Assembly (NCBI GenBank): GCA_040879985.1
Contig: JBBDJH010000009.1
Span: 54,501 to 118,500 of the forward strand
Reading direction: 5' to 3'
Origin: VRUE01 sp040879985
GTDB lineage: Bacteria > Actinomycetota > Thermoleophilia > Solirubrobacterales > 70-9
Length of the DNA: 64,000 nucleotides
A model generated the notes under the pieces. It was not told the DNA's origin and did no database searches. It worked only from the letters and a program-made list of their open reading frames with translations. Shown piece after piece: positions 7,933-16,780 of the stretch. Position 1 is the first letter of the stretch. Every line of letters begins with the position of its first letter. Made by a program: the position numbers and the translations under genes.

Positions 7933-9072
7933 CTAGGCGGCCTGGGCCTCTGCCACGGGGGGCGCCGGCTGCTCCGGCTTCCGCTCCCCGGCCGCGAGCT
8001 CGGGCTCGACGGCGGGCTCGGCAGCCGGAACGACGTTCTCGCTGCCGATGCCGAGCGCGGTGCGGATCTTGGTCTCGATCTCGCTCGCGATCTCCGGGTT
8101 CTCGACGAGGAACTGTTTGGCGTTGTTGCGCCCCTGGCCGAGCCGGGTCTTGCCGTAGGAGAAGAACGAGCCCGATTTCTGCACCAGGTCGTGCTCGATG
8201 CCGAAGTCGAGCAGGCCGCCCTCGCGGGAGATGCCGACCCCGTACTCGATATCGAACTCGGCCTGGCGAAAGGGCGAGGCGACCTTGTTCTTGACGACCT
8301 TGACCCGCACGCGGTTACCGACCGCCTCGGTGCCTTCCTTGAGGGTCTCGATGCGGCGGATGTCGAGCCGCTGCGAGGAGTAGAACTTCAGCGCCCGCCC
8401 ACCCGGCTGGGTCTCCGGCGAGCCGAACTGGACGCCGACTTTTTCGCGGATCTGGTTGGTGAAGACGCAGACGGTGTTGGTCCGGTTGAGGTTGCCGGCC
8501 AGTTTGCGCATCGCCTGCGACATCAGCCGGGCCTGCAGGCCGACCGTCGTGTCGCCGATCTGGCCGTCCAACTCGGCTTTCGGCGTCAGCGCCGCGACCG
8601 AGTCGATCGCGACGACGTCGATCGCCGCCGAGGCGATCAGGCGGTCGGCGATCTGCAGCGCCTGCTCGCCGTAGTCGGGCTGGGAGACGAGCAGCTCGTC
8701 GGTGTCGACGCCGATCTTGCGCGCGTAGGAAGGATCGATCGCGTGCTCGGTGTCGATGAAGGCGCAGATCCCGCCGCGGCTCTGCGCTTCGGCGATGATG
8801 TGGTAGATCAGCGTCGTCTTGCCCGAGGACTCCGGGCCGAAGATCTCGACGATCCGCCCGCGCGGCACGCCGCCGATGCCCAGCGCCAGGTCGAGCGCGA
8901 GCGCCCCGGTCGGGATCGCCGGGATCTTGATCGTCGCGTCGGCGCCGAGCCGCATCAGCGCGCCCTGCCCGAAGTCGCGCTCGATCTGGGTCACGGCCGC
9001 CGCGAGCGCCGCGTCCTTGGCCTTGGCCTGCTTGGCCGAGGCGTCTTTCAGTGCCGCTTTCTTGTCTGCCAT
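7933..9072 (-). CDS. recA: Recombinase A
   Basis: RecA forms filaments on single-stranded DNA, drives strand exchange and triggers the SOS response. The 379-residue product has the Walker A motif GPESSGKTT, a Walker B VVAIDSVAAL, the L1/L2 DNA-binding loops (including FTNQIREKVG) and an acidic-to-Pro/Ala-rich tail. The start was set at the ATG at 9072, giving MADKKAALKD, because the family begins here; the longer frame to 9186 adds an unrelated sequence. It lies between cinA and rny on the same strand, the cinA-recA order being common in bacteria. Confidence 0.96.
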   Translation of the reverse strand: MADKKAALKDASAKQAKAKDAALAAAVTQIERDFGQGALMRLGADATIKIPAIPTGALALDLALGIGGVPRGRIVEIFGPESSGKTTLIYHIIAEAQSRGGICAFIDTEHAIDPSYARKIGVDTDELLVSQPDYGEQALQIADRLIASAAIDVVAIDSVAALTPKAELDGQIGDTTVGLQARLMSQAMRKLAGNLNRTNTVCVFTNQIREKVGVQFGSPETQPGGRALKFYSSQRLDIRRIETLKEGTEAVGNRVRVKVVKNKVASPFRQAEFDIEYGVGISREGGLLDFGIEHDLVQKSGSFFSYGKTRLGQGRNNAKQFLVENPEIASEIETKIRTALGIGSENVVPAAEPAVEPELAAGERKPEQPAPPVAEAQAA

Positions 9073-9182
9073 CTCATCCGCCTTCCTGCATTTGGAGAGG
9101 GAACCGTAGTCATGGCCGCGGACGCTACGGGGCCCCGGCGCACGGTTGGCGCGGCAGTCGTAAGAAATCTGCGCAGGCTCTG

Positions 9183-10472
9183 TCACAGAGGCGTGTCCCC
9201 GTCGCCCAGCAGCGAGCGCAGCAGGTGCATCGCGACCAGCGCCGAGCGTTCGCGGATGTCCTCGCGGCTGCCGGGGATGACCGGGTCGCGGGCGATCGTC
9301 GTGCCGTCGGCGAGGCGGGCGTCGAAGCAGACGTAGCCGACCGGCTTCTCCTCCGTGCCGCCGTCGGGGCCGGCGATGCCGGTGATCGAGACCGCGACGT
9401 CGGCGCCGAAGCGCCGCAGCGCCCCCCGCGACATCTCCGCCGCCACCTCGGGAGAGACGGCGCCGTGCGCCTCGATCGAGGCCGGGTCGACACCGAGCAG
9501 CTCCGCCTTCGACTCGTTGGAGTAGCTGACCACGCCGCCGGCGAAGTAGGAGGAGGCGCCGGGTAGTTCGGTGATCCGCGCCGCCAGCAGTCCGCCCGAG
9601 CAGGACTCGGCGAGGGCCAGCCTGCGCCCCTGCAGGCGCCGGGCCAGCTGCGAGTCGATCGTCTCGCCGTCGAGGCTGAACAGGTGGCGGGCGTGGCGAT
9701 CGGCCAGGCCGGAGCGGACCGCCTCAGCGACCGGCGCCGCCTCGGCCCGGTAGCGGACGTCGATCTCGATCTCGCCGCGGCGCAGACAGGTGGTGATCTC
9801 GACCGTCTCGAGCTCGACCCCGCCCTGCTCGATCTCACGCAGGCTCTTGGCGACCTCCGACTCGGGGACGCCGAACATCCGCACCGTGTAGGCGAGCAGC
9901 GGCGTCGCCCGGGCGAGGATCGCCTGCACCGGGCGGGACTCGATCGCCCGCGGCCACATCGGCCGCAGCTCGCGCGGCGGTCCGGGCAGGACGACGACGA
10001 CCCGCTGGCCGGCCGGCACGACCAGGCCGGGCGCGGTGCCGACCGGGTCGAGCGGCAGCGCCCCCTCGGGCACCATCGCCTGCTTGCGGTTGGCCGCCAT
10101 CACGGCCTCCTCGTCGAGGTCGAAGCGCCGCGCGAAGCCGCGCAGGATCGCCGCGATCTTCGCTTCCATCCCCTCGTCGAGGAGCAGCGGGAGGCCGGCG
10201 AAGCGGGCGACGACCTCGGCGGTCAGGTCGTCGGCGGTCGGGCCGAGCCCGCCCGAGGTGACGATCAGGTCCATCCCCTCCGCGGCCAGGAAGCGCAGCG
10301 CCGCCTCGAGGTCGTCGGGGCGGTCGGCGACGACGACGATGTGGGCGACCTCGACGCCGAGCTCGGCCAGCCGTTCGGAGACCCACGGCCCGTTGCGGTC
10401 GGCGATCCGCCCGGTCAGGACCTCGGTGCCGGTGACGACGATCCCGGCTCTGACGACCTCATTCGCAGTCAG
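9183..10472 (-). CDS. cinA: CinA-like nicotinamide-nucleotide amidase/competence-damage protein
   Basis: The N-terminal molybdopterin-binding-like domain shows VVTGTEVLTGRIADRNGPW and VTSGGLGPTADDLT. The C-terminal CinA deamidase domain shows AESCSGGLLAARIT and SITGIAGPDGG. CinA cleans up pyridine nucleotides and is often adjacent to recA, as here. The start is a problem: the first in-frame ATG (10274) would delete the conserved VVTGTEVLTG block, which is plainly encoded upstream. Between that block and the previous gene there is no in-frame ATG, GTG or TTG, only CTG at 10472, which I used. The ATG overlapping the rodZ-like stop at 10462 is in another frame. A non-canonical start or a small indel are both possible. 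Confidence 0.85.
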   Translation of the reverse strand: MTANEVVRAGIVVTGTEVLTGRIADRNGPWVSERLAELGVEVAHIVVVADRPDDLEAALRFLAAEGMDLIVTSGGLGPTADDLTAEVVARFAGLPLLLDEGMEAKIAAILRGFARRFDLDEEAVMAANRKQAMVPEGALPLDPVGTAPGLVVPAGQRVVVVLPGPPRELRPMWPRAIESRPVQAILARATPLLAYTVRMFGVPESEVAKSLREIEQGGVELETVEITTCLRRGEIEIDVRYRAEAAPVAEAVRSGLADRHARHLFSLDGETIDSQLARRLQGRRLALAESCSGGLLAARITELPGASSYFAGGVVSYSNESKAELLGVDPASIEAHGAVSPEVAAEMSRGALRRFGADVAVSITGIAGPDGGTEEKPVGYVCFDARLADGTTIARDPVIPGSREDIRERSALVAMHLLRSLLGDGDTPL

Positions 10473-11223
10473 GTCGGTCCCCTTCTTCGAGCGCCTGCGG
10501 CGCGCCTTCGGCGCCGATCCGGTAGCCGACCGGGCTCGAGCTCTGCTCGATCGGGGCCGGCTCGCCGTCGACGTACAGCGTCACCGAGCCGTTGCCGAGC
10601 GCGACTTCGAAGCCGGCCGAGCGGAACGGGCCGGCTTCCGCCCCGGCGGCGAGGATCTCGCCGTCGAGCAGCGGCTCGCCCTGCGCGTCGAGCAGGCAGA
10701 CCCAGACTTCCGCCGTCGCCGCGAGCCGCAAGGCGACGCCGGCCTGGGCGACCGGCGCGGACCGGGCGTCCTGGCGCTCGCCGCCGCCGGCGCCGGGCTG
10801 GGCCGCCGGGGAAGATTGCGACGGCCCGTCGTCGCCATCGTCGCCGGCCAGGCCGATGCCGATCAGGACGGCGACGAGCAGGACGCAGACGGCGGCGATC
10901 AGGACCGGGCCGGAGAGCCGCGAGCGCCCCCGGCGGGCGCCGGTCTGGACCGGCTCGACCCGTTTCGGTGCCCGCTCGCCGCCGGGCGGAGCGGTGGCGC
11001 GGCGGTAGTCGTCGGCGAGGCGGTCGCCGTCGAGGCCGAGGTGGGAGGCGTAGGTGCGGATGAAGCCGCGCGTGTAGGCGCCGCCGGGAAGCGCGTCCCA
11101 CTCCTCGTTCTCGATCGCCTGCAGGTAGCGGACGCGGATCTTGGTCGCCGCCTCGACCTCGGAAAGGTCGACTTTGCGACGATTCCGCGCCTCGCGCAGG
11201 GTCGGTCCGATGCCTTGGTCCAC
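10459..11223 (-). CDS. RodZ-like helix-turn-helix membrane protein
   Basis: This 254-residue protein has an N-terminal cytoplasmic HTH of the RodZ/HTH_25 type, seen in TLREARNRRKVDLSEVE and YLQAIENEEWDALPG (residues 8-60). One transmembrane helix follows (VLIAAVCVLLVAVLIGIGLA, about 112-131), then a periplasmic Pro/Gln-rich linker and a DUF4115-like beta domain. RodZ links MreB filaments to the elongation machinery, so a role in cell shape is likely; no mreB is in view. It lies between ftsK and cinA in the same direction, 36 bases downstream of ftsK. Confidence 0.85.
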   Translation of the reverse strand: MDQGIGPTLREARNRRKVDLSEVEAATKIRVRYLQAIENEEWDALPGGAYTRGFIRTYASHLGLDGDRLADDYRRATAPPGGERAPKRVEPVQTGARRGRSRLSGPVLIAAVCVLLVAVLIGIGLAGDDGDDGPSQSSPAAQPGAGGGERQDARSAPVAQAGVALRLAATAEVWVCLLDAQGEPLLDGEILAAGAEAGPFRSAGFEVALGNGSVTLYVDGEPAPIEQSSSPVGYRIGAEGAPQALEEGDRPDCE

Positions 11224-11259
11224 GCCGACATTGTGTCTGCTGTGCCGGTTCGGCGCGAA

Positions 11260-13479
11260 TCAGCCCGTGCGGTCCGCCTCGCCGGCGTCGACCGCCACCG
11301 GCTCAGGCCCCCCGCCGCCGCTCAGCACGCGGGCCAGGTCGGCCTCGGTGATCAGCACCTGGCGCGGCTTCGAGCCCTCGTAGCCGGAAATGACGCCGCG
11401 GCGCTCGAGCATGTCGATCAGGCGTCCGGCGCGGGTGTAGCCGACGCGCAGGCGGCGCTGGATCATCGAGACGGAGGCGGTTTCGGTCTGCACCACGGTG
11501 CGGATCGCTTCGTCGAGCAGGTCGTCGGCGTCGGGGTCGAACTCGTCGTCGCCCGCCTCGCCGCCGGCCCCCTCGTGCGACTCGAGCAGCTCGGCCTCGA
11601 ATTCCGGTTCGCCCTGCTTGGCCCAGTACTTGGTGATCCGGGCGATCTCCTCCTCGGTCACGAAGGCGCCCTGCACGCGCGCCATCTTCGAGGTGCCGGC
11701 GCCGCGGAAGAGCATGTCGCCCTGGCCGAGCAGCGCCTCGGCGCCGCCCTGGTCGAGGATCACCCGCGAGTCGGTCTGCGAGGAGACGGCGAAGGCGATC
11801 CGGGCCGGGATGTTGACCTTGATCGTGCCGGTGATGATGTCGGTCGAGGGACGCTGCGTCGCCAGCACCAGGTGGATCCCAGTGGCGCGCGACTTCTGCG
11901 CGAGGCGGATGATCGAGTCCTCGACCTCGGCCGGCGAGACCATCATCAGGTCGGCGAGCTCGTCGATCACGCAGAGGATGTGCGGCAGCGGCGGCTCGCC
12001 GGCCTTGGCGCGGGCCCGGTTGAGCTCGTCGAGGTTGCGGCAGCGCGCTTCGCCCATGATCCCGTAGCGGCTCTCCATCTCGCCGATCAGGTTGGCGAGC
12101 ACGTTGGCGGCGAGGCGCGGCGAGGTGACGACCGGGGTCAAGAGGTGCGGGACGTGCTCGTAGTGGTTGAGCTCGACCTGCTTGGGGTCGACCAGGACGA
12201 GGCGCACGTCGTTGGGCGAGGCGTGCATCAGGATCGAGGAGAGGATCGCGTTGACGCAACCGGACTTGCCGGAGCCGGTCGTGCCGGCGACGAGCACGTG
12301 CGGCATCTTCGCCAGGTCGGTCCAGACCGGTTTGCCGTCAATCCCTTTGCCGAGCCAGGCGACCAGCGGCGAGGTCTTCTCCGGGCGGCCCGCGTAGATG
12401 TCGCCGAGGCGGACCAGGCGGCGGCGCGCGTTCGGCACCTCGACCCCGACCGCCTGCTTGCCGGGGATCGGCGCGAGGATGCGGATGTCGGTCGAGGCGA
12501 GCGCGTAGGCGAGGTCGTTGGAGAGCTCGGTGACTTTCTTGACCTTCGTGCCGGGGGCGAGGCGCAGCTCGAAGCGCGAGACGTGCGGCCCGCTGACGAT
12601 GCCGACGATCTTCGCCTCGACGCCGAAGTGGCCGAGCGTCTCGACCAGCTTGCGGCCGATGATTTCGTGGTCGCGCGGATCGGGGCCCTTGTCGCCCTTG
12701 CCCTTTTCCAGCACCTTGGCCGGCGGCGGCCGGTAGTCGATCTGCTCCGATTCGGTGACGCCGCGTTTGTTGCCCATCGGCGTCAGCGCCGTCTGCTTGG
12801 ACTCCGAGTCGGTGCCGATGCCGCGGCCCTCCTCGCCGCGCACCTCGACCTCGTAAACCTGCGGCGACTGCAGCGGGTCGTCCTCGTCGTCGGGCTCCGG
12901 ATCCGGCTCGATCGCGGCCTCGAACTCCGAAGTCGGCGACTCGTCGTCGTCCTTATCGGTCGCGATCGCGACGGTCGGCTCGAACTCGTCGCTCTCCGGG
13001 TAGGTGCTCATCACGTCGGTCGGGCCGTCGCGGGTCTCGAAGGCCGCGGCCTTTTCGTTGCGCCGCTCCTCGCGGTGCCTGATCGCCGTCTGGGCGACGT
13101 CGCGGCCGCCGGAGAAGGTGTGGTGGACGCCGCGGCCGAGGCCGCGGAAGACGCTCGAGACCGAGGTCCCGGTGACGAGCATCGTCCCGATCGCCAGGAT
13201 CAGCACCGTCGCGATCCGCGCCCCGACGCCGCCGAAGAGGTATTCGAGGCCGGTTTCGAGGCCGTAGCCGACCTGGCCCCCGTCCCAGCCGAAGAAGAGC
13301 ACGAAGCAGAGGTAGGCGCCGGTGGCGATCAGCAGCAGGCCGATCAGGTCGAGGTGGCGCTGCTGCAGGCCTTCGGGCAGATGCGGCCGCGGGAACCGCG
13401 TCCCTGGCTTTGCTTTCGCTTTCGCTTTCCCTTTCGGCTTACGGCGCGCGGCCGAGCCTCGCTTCTTGCGCACGAACAT
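11260..13479 (-). CDS. ftsK: FtsK/SpoIIIE DNA translocase
   Basis: FtsK pumps chromosomal DNA through the closing septum. The 739-residue protein starts with a basic leader, then hydrophobic membrane segments within about residues 40-120, then an acidic linker. The motor domain has Walker A GTTGSGKSGCVN, Walker B LVLVDPKQVE and a LCVIDELADLMM motif. The C-terminal winged-helix gamma domain, which reads KOPS-type orientation sites, is seen in SMIQRRLRVGYTRAGRLID. The membrane region is shorter than the four helices of the Escherichia coli protein. It follows the coiled-coil lytic gene by 57 bases on the same strand. Confidence 0.95.
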   Translation of the reverse strand: MFVRKKRGSAARRKPKGKAKAKAKPGTRFPRPHLPEGLQQRHLDLIGLLLIATGAYLCFVLFFGWDGGQVGYGLETGLEYLFGGVGARIATVLILAIGTMLVTGTSVSSVFRGLGRGVHHTFSGGRDVAQTAIRHREERRNEKAAAFETRDGPTDVMSTYPESDEFEPTVAIATDKDDDESPTSEFEAAIEPDPEPDDEDDPLQSPQVYEVEVRGEEGRGIGTDSESKQTALTPMGNKRGVTESEQIDYRPPPAKVLEKGKGDKGPDPRDHEIIGRKLVETLGHFGVEAKIVGIVSGPHVSRFELRLAPGTKVKKVTELSNDLAYALASTDIRILAPIPGKQAVGVEVPNARRRLVRLGDIYAGRPEKTSPLVAWLGKGIDGKPVWTDLAKMPHVLVAGTTGSGKSGCVNAILSSILMHASPNDVRLVLVDPKQVELNHYEHVPHLLTPVVTSPRLAANVLANLIGEMESRYGIMGEARCRNLDELNRARAKAGEPPLPHILCVIDELADLMMVSPAEVEDSIIRLAQKSRATGIHLVLATQRPSTDIITGTIKVNIPARIAFAVSSQTDSRVILDQGGAEALLGQGDMLFRGAGTSKMARVQGAFVTEEEIARITKYWAKQGEPEFEAELLESHEGAGGEAGDDEFDPDADDLLDEAIRTVVQTETASVSMIQRRLRVGYTRAGRLIDMLERRGVISGYEGSKPRQVLITEADLARVLSGGGGPEPVAVDAGEADRTG

Positions 13480-13536
13480 GGGAGCGGCTTCGACGGCGGC
13501 CGGCGCTCCCCTGCCCGGGTTGCGATCTGCCCCCGC

Positions 13537-14520
13537 TCAGCCGGCGCAGACCCAGGCGCTGCCGCCGGAGTCGGCCCAGATTTCGGCCGCGATGCGGTCC
13601 TGTTCGGCCTTCGGCGCTTCATGCGAGGTTCCCCTGCCGCCGTAGGCCGCCCAGGTCGAGGGAATGATCTGGTAGGCGCCGCCGGCGCCGCTGCTGGCGT
13701 TGAGCGCGCCGTAGTTGCCCCCCGACTCGCAGATCACGATGTAGGTCGGGATCGAGTAGGGGCCGCCGAGCCAGCGGCCGACGGTTTCTTCGGCGGAGGC
13801 GCGGCTGGCCGCTTCGGCGGCTTCGATCTCCCCCACCCACTCGGCGATCCGGGTTTTCAGCTTCGCCAGCGAGGCCGAACGAGCCGCGGAGAGCGAGTCG
13901 AGGCGGCCGGCCGCCTGCTCGGCCGCGGCCCGCACCGCGGCGATTTCGTCGCGGGCGGCGGCGAGGCGCTCGTTGTGGGCGTCGACCCGGGCCTGCAGCT
14001 CGGCGACCAGCTTGAGCTCGCGGCGGACCAGGTCGCGCACCTGCTCGACCCGGCCGGCGAGCTCGCTGTCGGAGTCCTCGATCCGCTGCAGGTATTCGGT
14101 CCGCGTCGCCAGCTCGTCGAAGTCGCCGGACCCGAGGATGACGCTGGCGGTGCTCGGCGAGCCGCTCGCGTAGATCGCCACCAGGCGCTCGGCGAGCACC
14201 CGGCGGGCGCGCCGCAGGCGCCTGCGCTCGGCCTCCAGCTGCGCTTCGGAACGCGAGACCTCGGCCTGCAACCGGGCCGCTCGCTCGCGGCCGTGGGCGA
14301 GCAGGTCGCCGAGCCGGCGCTCGCGCGCGGCCGCGGCCACGGCTTCGGATTCGGCTGCAGCGACCTCTTCCTGCAGGGCGCGGATCTCGGCCCCCAGCGC
14401 GGCGGCTTCCTCGCGCGCCCCGCTAACTTTGTCGCGCAGATCGTCGATCTCGGCCGCGCCGGCCGAGCCGGCCGCGAGCAGGGCTACGGCGAAAAGCGCG
14501 ACTGCGGGCTTCCAGCGCAC
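13537..14520 (-). CDS. Secreted coiled-coil protein with transglycosylase-like domain
   Basis: This 327-residue protein has a signal peptide (VALFAVALLAAGSAGAA). A long Glu/Ala/Arg-rich coiled coil follows over about residues 25-250, resembling the PcsB/EnvC/NlpD activators of cell-wall hydrolases. The C-terminal transglycosylase-like (resuscitation-factor-like) domain contains VICESGGNYGALN with the expected catalytic Glu, followed by GAYQIIPSTWAAYGG. It should act outside the membrane on peptidoglycan, perhaps at the septum, given ftsK immediately downstream. The ATG at 14520 directly gives the signal peptide. Activity and partners are inferred only. Confidence 0.88.
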   Translation of the reverse strand: MRWKPAVALFAVALLAAGSAGAAEIDDLRDKVSGAREEAAALGAEIRALQEEVAAAESEAVAAAARERRLGDLLAHGRERAARLQAEVSRSEAQLEAERRRLRRARRVLAERLVAIYASGSPSTASVILGSGDFDELATRTEYLQRIEDSDSELAGRVEQVRDLVRRELKLVAELQARVDAHNERLAAARDEIAAVRAAAEQAAGRLDSLSAARSASLAKLKTRIAEWVGEIEAAEAASRASAEETVGRWLGGPYSIPTYIVICESGGNYGALNASSGAGGAYQIIPSTWAAYGGRGTSHEAPKAEQDRIAAEIWADSGGSAWVCAG

Positions 14521-14529
14521 CGGTGCACC

Positions 14530-14685
14530 TCAGCCCTCGGGGACGTTGCGGTTGGCCCAGTAGACGGCGACGCCGACGGCGACCGCGGCGAGCCCGGCGC
14601 CGACCTGGAGATGGCGCCCGTAGCGGCGGCGGGCGAACTGGACTCCGTACTTGACGACTGCCTTGCCGATTGCGCGGTAGATCAT
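14530..14685 (-). CDS. 51-residue single-helix membrane protein
   Basis: A short frame begins at the ATG at 14685, which overlaps the argG stop as ATGA, and ends at 14530. The translation starts MIYRAIGKAVVKYG, has a basic patch (RRRYGRH) and a hydrophobic stretch VGAGLAAVAVGVAVYW near residues 28-43, and ends NRNVPEG. The 4-base overlap, the start placement and the helix make it a likely real gene, with the start of the lytic-protein gene 9 bases further on. I recognise no named family. Confidence 0.72.
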   Translation of the reverse strand: MIYRAIGKAVVKYGVQFARRRYGRHLQVGAGLAAVAVGVAVYWANRNVPEG

Positions 14686-15959
14686 GCCTCACCCTCCTCC
14701 CCGCGGCGGCGAATTCTATGCGCCATCCGCGACTGCAGCGACCAGAGCTCGATGAAGCCGGGCGAGGCGCTCTGCGAGAAGAGGCCGCCGGACTCGGCGA
14801 AGGAGGCGAGATCGGCGTCGTAGACGGCGTTGGGCGAAGTTCTCGTCACGACTCGCACACTCCCTTTGTACAGCCTCAGGCCTATCGTCCCGGTCACCTG
14901 GGCGTTGGCCGCATCCATTAATGCATCGAGGTCGGCGCGCAGCGGCTCCCACCAGAGCCCGGCGTAGACCAGGTAGCCCCACTTGCGATCGAGCTCCGGC
15001 TTGAACTGGTTCTGGTGGATCGTGCCGACCAGCTTCTCCAGCTCCTGGTGGGCCGGGAGAATGATCGCCGCCGCCGGCACCTCGTAGATGTCGCGCACCT
15101 TGAGGCCGACGATGCGGTCCTCGATGTGGTCGACGATCCCGACCCCGTGGCGGCAGCCGATCTCTGCCGCCGCTTCGAGCAGCTCGACGAGGCCGAGGCG
15201 CTCGCCGTTGAGGGCGACCGGGACGCCGGCCTCGAACCCGACGGTCACCGTCTCGGCCTCGTCCGGCGCCAGCTCCGGCCGGGTGACGAGCTGGAAGACG
15301 TCGTCCTCGGGCGCGTGGCCGAGGTCCTCGATCCAGCGACCCTCGGAGGAGCGGCCCCAGAGGTTGTCGTCGATTGAGTAGGGGGTCACCTCGGCGCCGC
15401 CCTTGACCGGGATGCCGTGCTCGCGGGCGTAGGCGATCTCCTCCTCGCGGCCCATCTGCCAGGAGCGCACCGGCGCGATCGTCTTCAGCTCCGGCGCCAG
15501 GGTCGCCACGGTGGCCTCGATCCGCACCTGGTCGTTGCCCTTGCCGGTGCAGCCGTGGGCGATCGTGTCGCAGCCGCTGCGGCGCGCGTACTCGACCGCG
15601 AGCTCGGCGATCAGCGGCCGGCCGAGCGCGGTGAACAGCGGGTAGCCGCCGCCGTAGAGGGCGTTGGCCTTGATCGCCGGGAGGACGAAGTCGGCGGCGA
15701 AGCGCTCGCGGGCGTCGACCACGTGGCACTCGAGCGCGCCCAGCTGCTTCGCCTTGTCTTCGATCACCGCGTAGTCCTCGTCCGGCTGGCCGAGGTTGAC
15801 GGTCAGGCAGACGACCTCGGCGCCGTAGCGATCCTGGATCCATTTCAGCATCACGCTCGTGTCGAGGCCGCCGGAATAGAGCAGCAGCACCCGCCGCACC
15901 TCAGCGGGGTCGGCCTCGTAGCCCGCCGTGCGGACCTGCTCGACAGGGATCTCGCTCAT
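14682..15959 (-). CDS. argG: Argininosuccinate synthase
   Basis: ArgG ligates citrulline and aspartate with ATP to make argininosuccinate. The 425-residue protein has the PP-loop LLYSGGLDTSVMLKW near residue 27, a long N-terminal lead, the HGCTGKGNDQVRIE substrate-binding block, and SIDDNLWGRS. Its start overlaps the stop of the Thr-rich gene by 4 bases, and its stop overlaps the start of the 51-residue gene by 4 bases, so the whole group is tightly coupled. argF and argH are not in the window. Confidence 0.96.
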   Translation of the reverse strand: MSEIPVEQVRTAGYEADPAEVRRVLLLYSGGLDTSVMLKWIQDRYGAEVVCLTVNLGQPDEDYAVIEDKAKQLGALECHVVDARERFAADFVLPAIKANALYGGGYPLFTALGRPLIAELAVEYARRSGCDTIAHGCTGKGNDQVRIEATVATLAPELKTIAPVRSWQMGREEEIAYAREHGIPVKGGAEVTPYSIDDNLWGRSSEGRWIEDLGHAPEDDVFQLVTRPELAPDEAETVTVGFEAGVPVALNGERLGLVELLEAAAEIGCRHGVGIVDHIEDRIVGLKVRDIYEVPAAAIILPAHQELEKLVGTIHQNQFKPELDRKWGYLVYAGLWWEPLRADLDALMDAANAQVTGTIGLRLYKGSVRVVTRTSPNAVYDADLASFAESGGLFSQSASPGFIELWSLQSRMAHRIRRRGEEGEA

Positions 15960-16324
15960 TCGGCGGGGATCCCGCCGCTGCCGGATTCTTCTTCTTCGGG
16001 GCCGGTGGTCGGCGCGGTCGTCGTCTCGGTCGTCTCGGTCGTTTCCGTGGTCTCCGTCGTCGTCGGCTCGGTCGTCTCGGTGGTCGTCGGCTCGGTCGTG
16101 GTCGGCGCGGTCGTCGTCGTTTCGGTCGTCGGCAGGGTGGTGACCGGCGAGGTGTCGCTGTCGCCGCCGCCGCCGGAGGCGATCACGACGATCGCCACGG
16201 CGAGGCCGGCGATGACGGCGATCAGGCCGGCGACCAGCAGGCGCATGTTGCCGTGCGGCTTGCCGCCACCGGGCCGTCCTGGCTCCTCGGGCTGTCCCAT
16301 CACGCGGGTCGGGTCATCGTGCAT
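15956..16324 (-). CDS. Membrane protein with Thr/Glu-rich extracellular tail
   Basis: This 122-residue protein has a hydrophilic N terminus with HDDPTRVMGQPEE, one membrane helix (MRLLVAGLIAVIAGLAVAI, about residues 27-45), and a tail made almost entirely of Thr, Glu and Pro in short units such as TETTETTE. The tail would be outside the cell and disordered, possibly glycosylated like other Thr-rich stalks. It overlaps argG by 4 bases and lies 6 bases after the 149-residue unknown gene. Its place inside an arginine operon is not explained by any visible function. The repeats are coding, not a CRISPR array. Confidence 0.75.
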   Translation of the reverse strand: MHDDPTRVMGQPEEPGRPGGGKPHGNMRLLVAGLIAVIAGLAVAIVVIASGGGGDSDTSPVTTLPTTETTTTAPTTTEPTTTETTEPTTTETTETTETTETTTAPTTGPEEEESGSGGIPAE

Positions 16325-16330
16325 TCGCTC

Positions 16331-16780
16331 TCATTCCTCCGGTCCGAGTATGGCGTCGAGCAGCTCGCTGGTGTCGTCGATCGCGAAACCCTCGCGCAGG
16401 CGGTCTTCGATCTCGGCGCGCCCGGCGCCGGAGACGGCCATCTGGGTGGCGAGCAGGCGCGCTCCGGCGGATGCCGAGCGGGGCGGCGGCGCCTCCCCGT
16501 CATCCTCGGGCGCCGGATCCACCGGCCGCAGGTGAGCGCCGCGCGGCTCGCTGCGGCCGGGCGGGTCGAGTTCGTCGGCGAGCTCGCGGAGGCGCTCGGC
16601 GACGACCCGGTCGGCGCGCTTATGCGCCTCGTCGAGCTGCCGCTGCGCCTGCGCCTCGGCCTCGTCGATCACACCCGCGGCGGCGCGCTCGGCGGCGTCG
16701 ACGATCTTCGCCAGGCGGGCGGCCGCGTCGGCGGCCGAGGCCGGCGGGCGCTGTTCCGGGGGTAGCTTCTCGACGCTCAT
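16331..16780 (-). CDS. Ala-rich helical protein of unknown function
   Basis: This 149-residue protein starts at the ATG at 16780, overlapping the argD stop by 4 bases, which decides the start over a much longer in-frame shadow. Residues about 18-70 form a charged Ala/Glu/Arg helix likely to be a coiled coil (RLAKIVDAAERAA and so on). A Pro/Asp-rich linker follows, and a C-terminal helical module contains AEIEDRLREGFAIDD. I recognise no family. With the Thr-rich membrane protein it forms a two-gene insert between argD and argG. Confidence 0.7.
   Translation of the reverse strand: MSVEKLPPEQRPPASAADAAARLAKIVDAAERAAAGVIDEAEAQAQRQLDEAHKRADRVVAERLRELADELDPPGRSEPRGAHLRPVDPAPEDDGEAPPPRSASAGARLLATQMAVSGAGRAEIEDRLREGFAIDDTSELLDAILGPEE

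Noticed and set aside
7921..9336. A plus-strand 471-residue frame over recA
   Set aside because: It is antisense to the clearly identified recA and lacks any domain pattern.
10036..14823. A plus-strand open frame of 1595 residues
   Set aside because: It is antisense to cinA, rodZ-like, ftsK and the lytic gene, all with clear motifs. High GC leaves stop-free shadows on the opposite strand; the translation has no recognisable domain.
16000..16120. A CRISPR-like or tandem-repeat array
   Set aside because: The repeated GTCGTCTCGGT-like units encode the Thr/Glu tail of a membrane protein in frame; there are no equal repeats with unique spacers.
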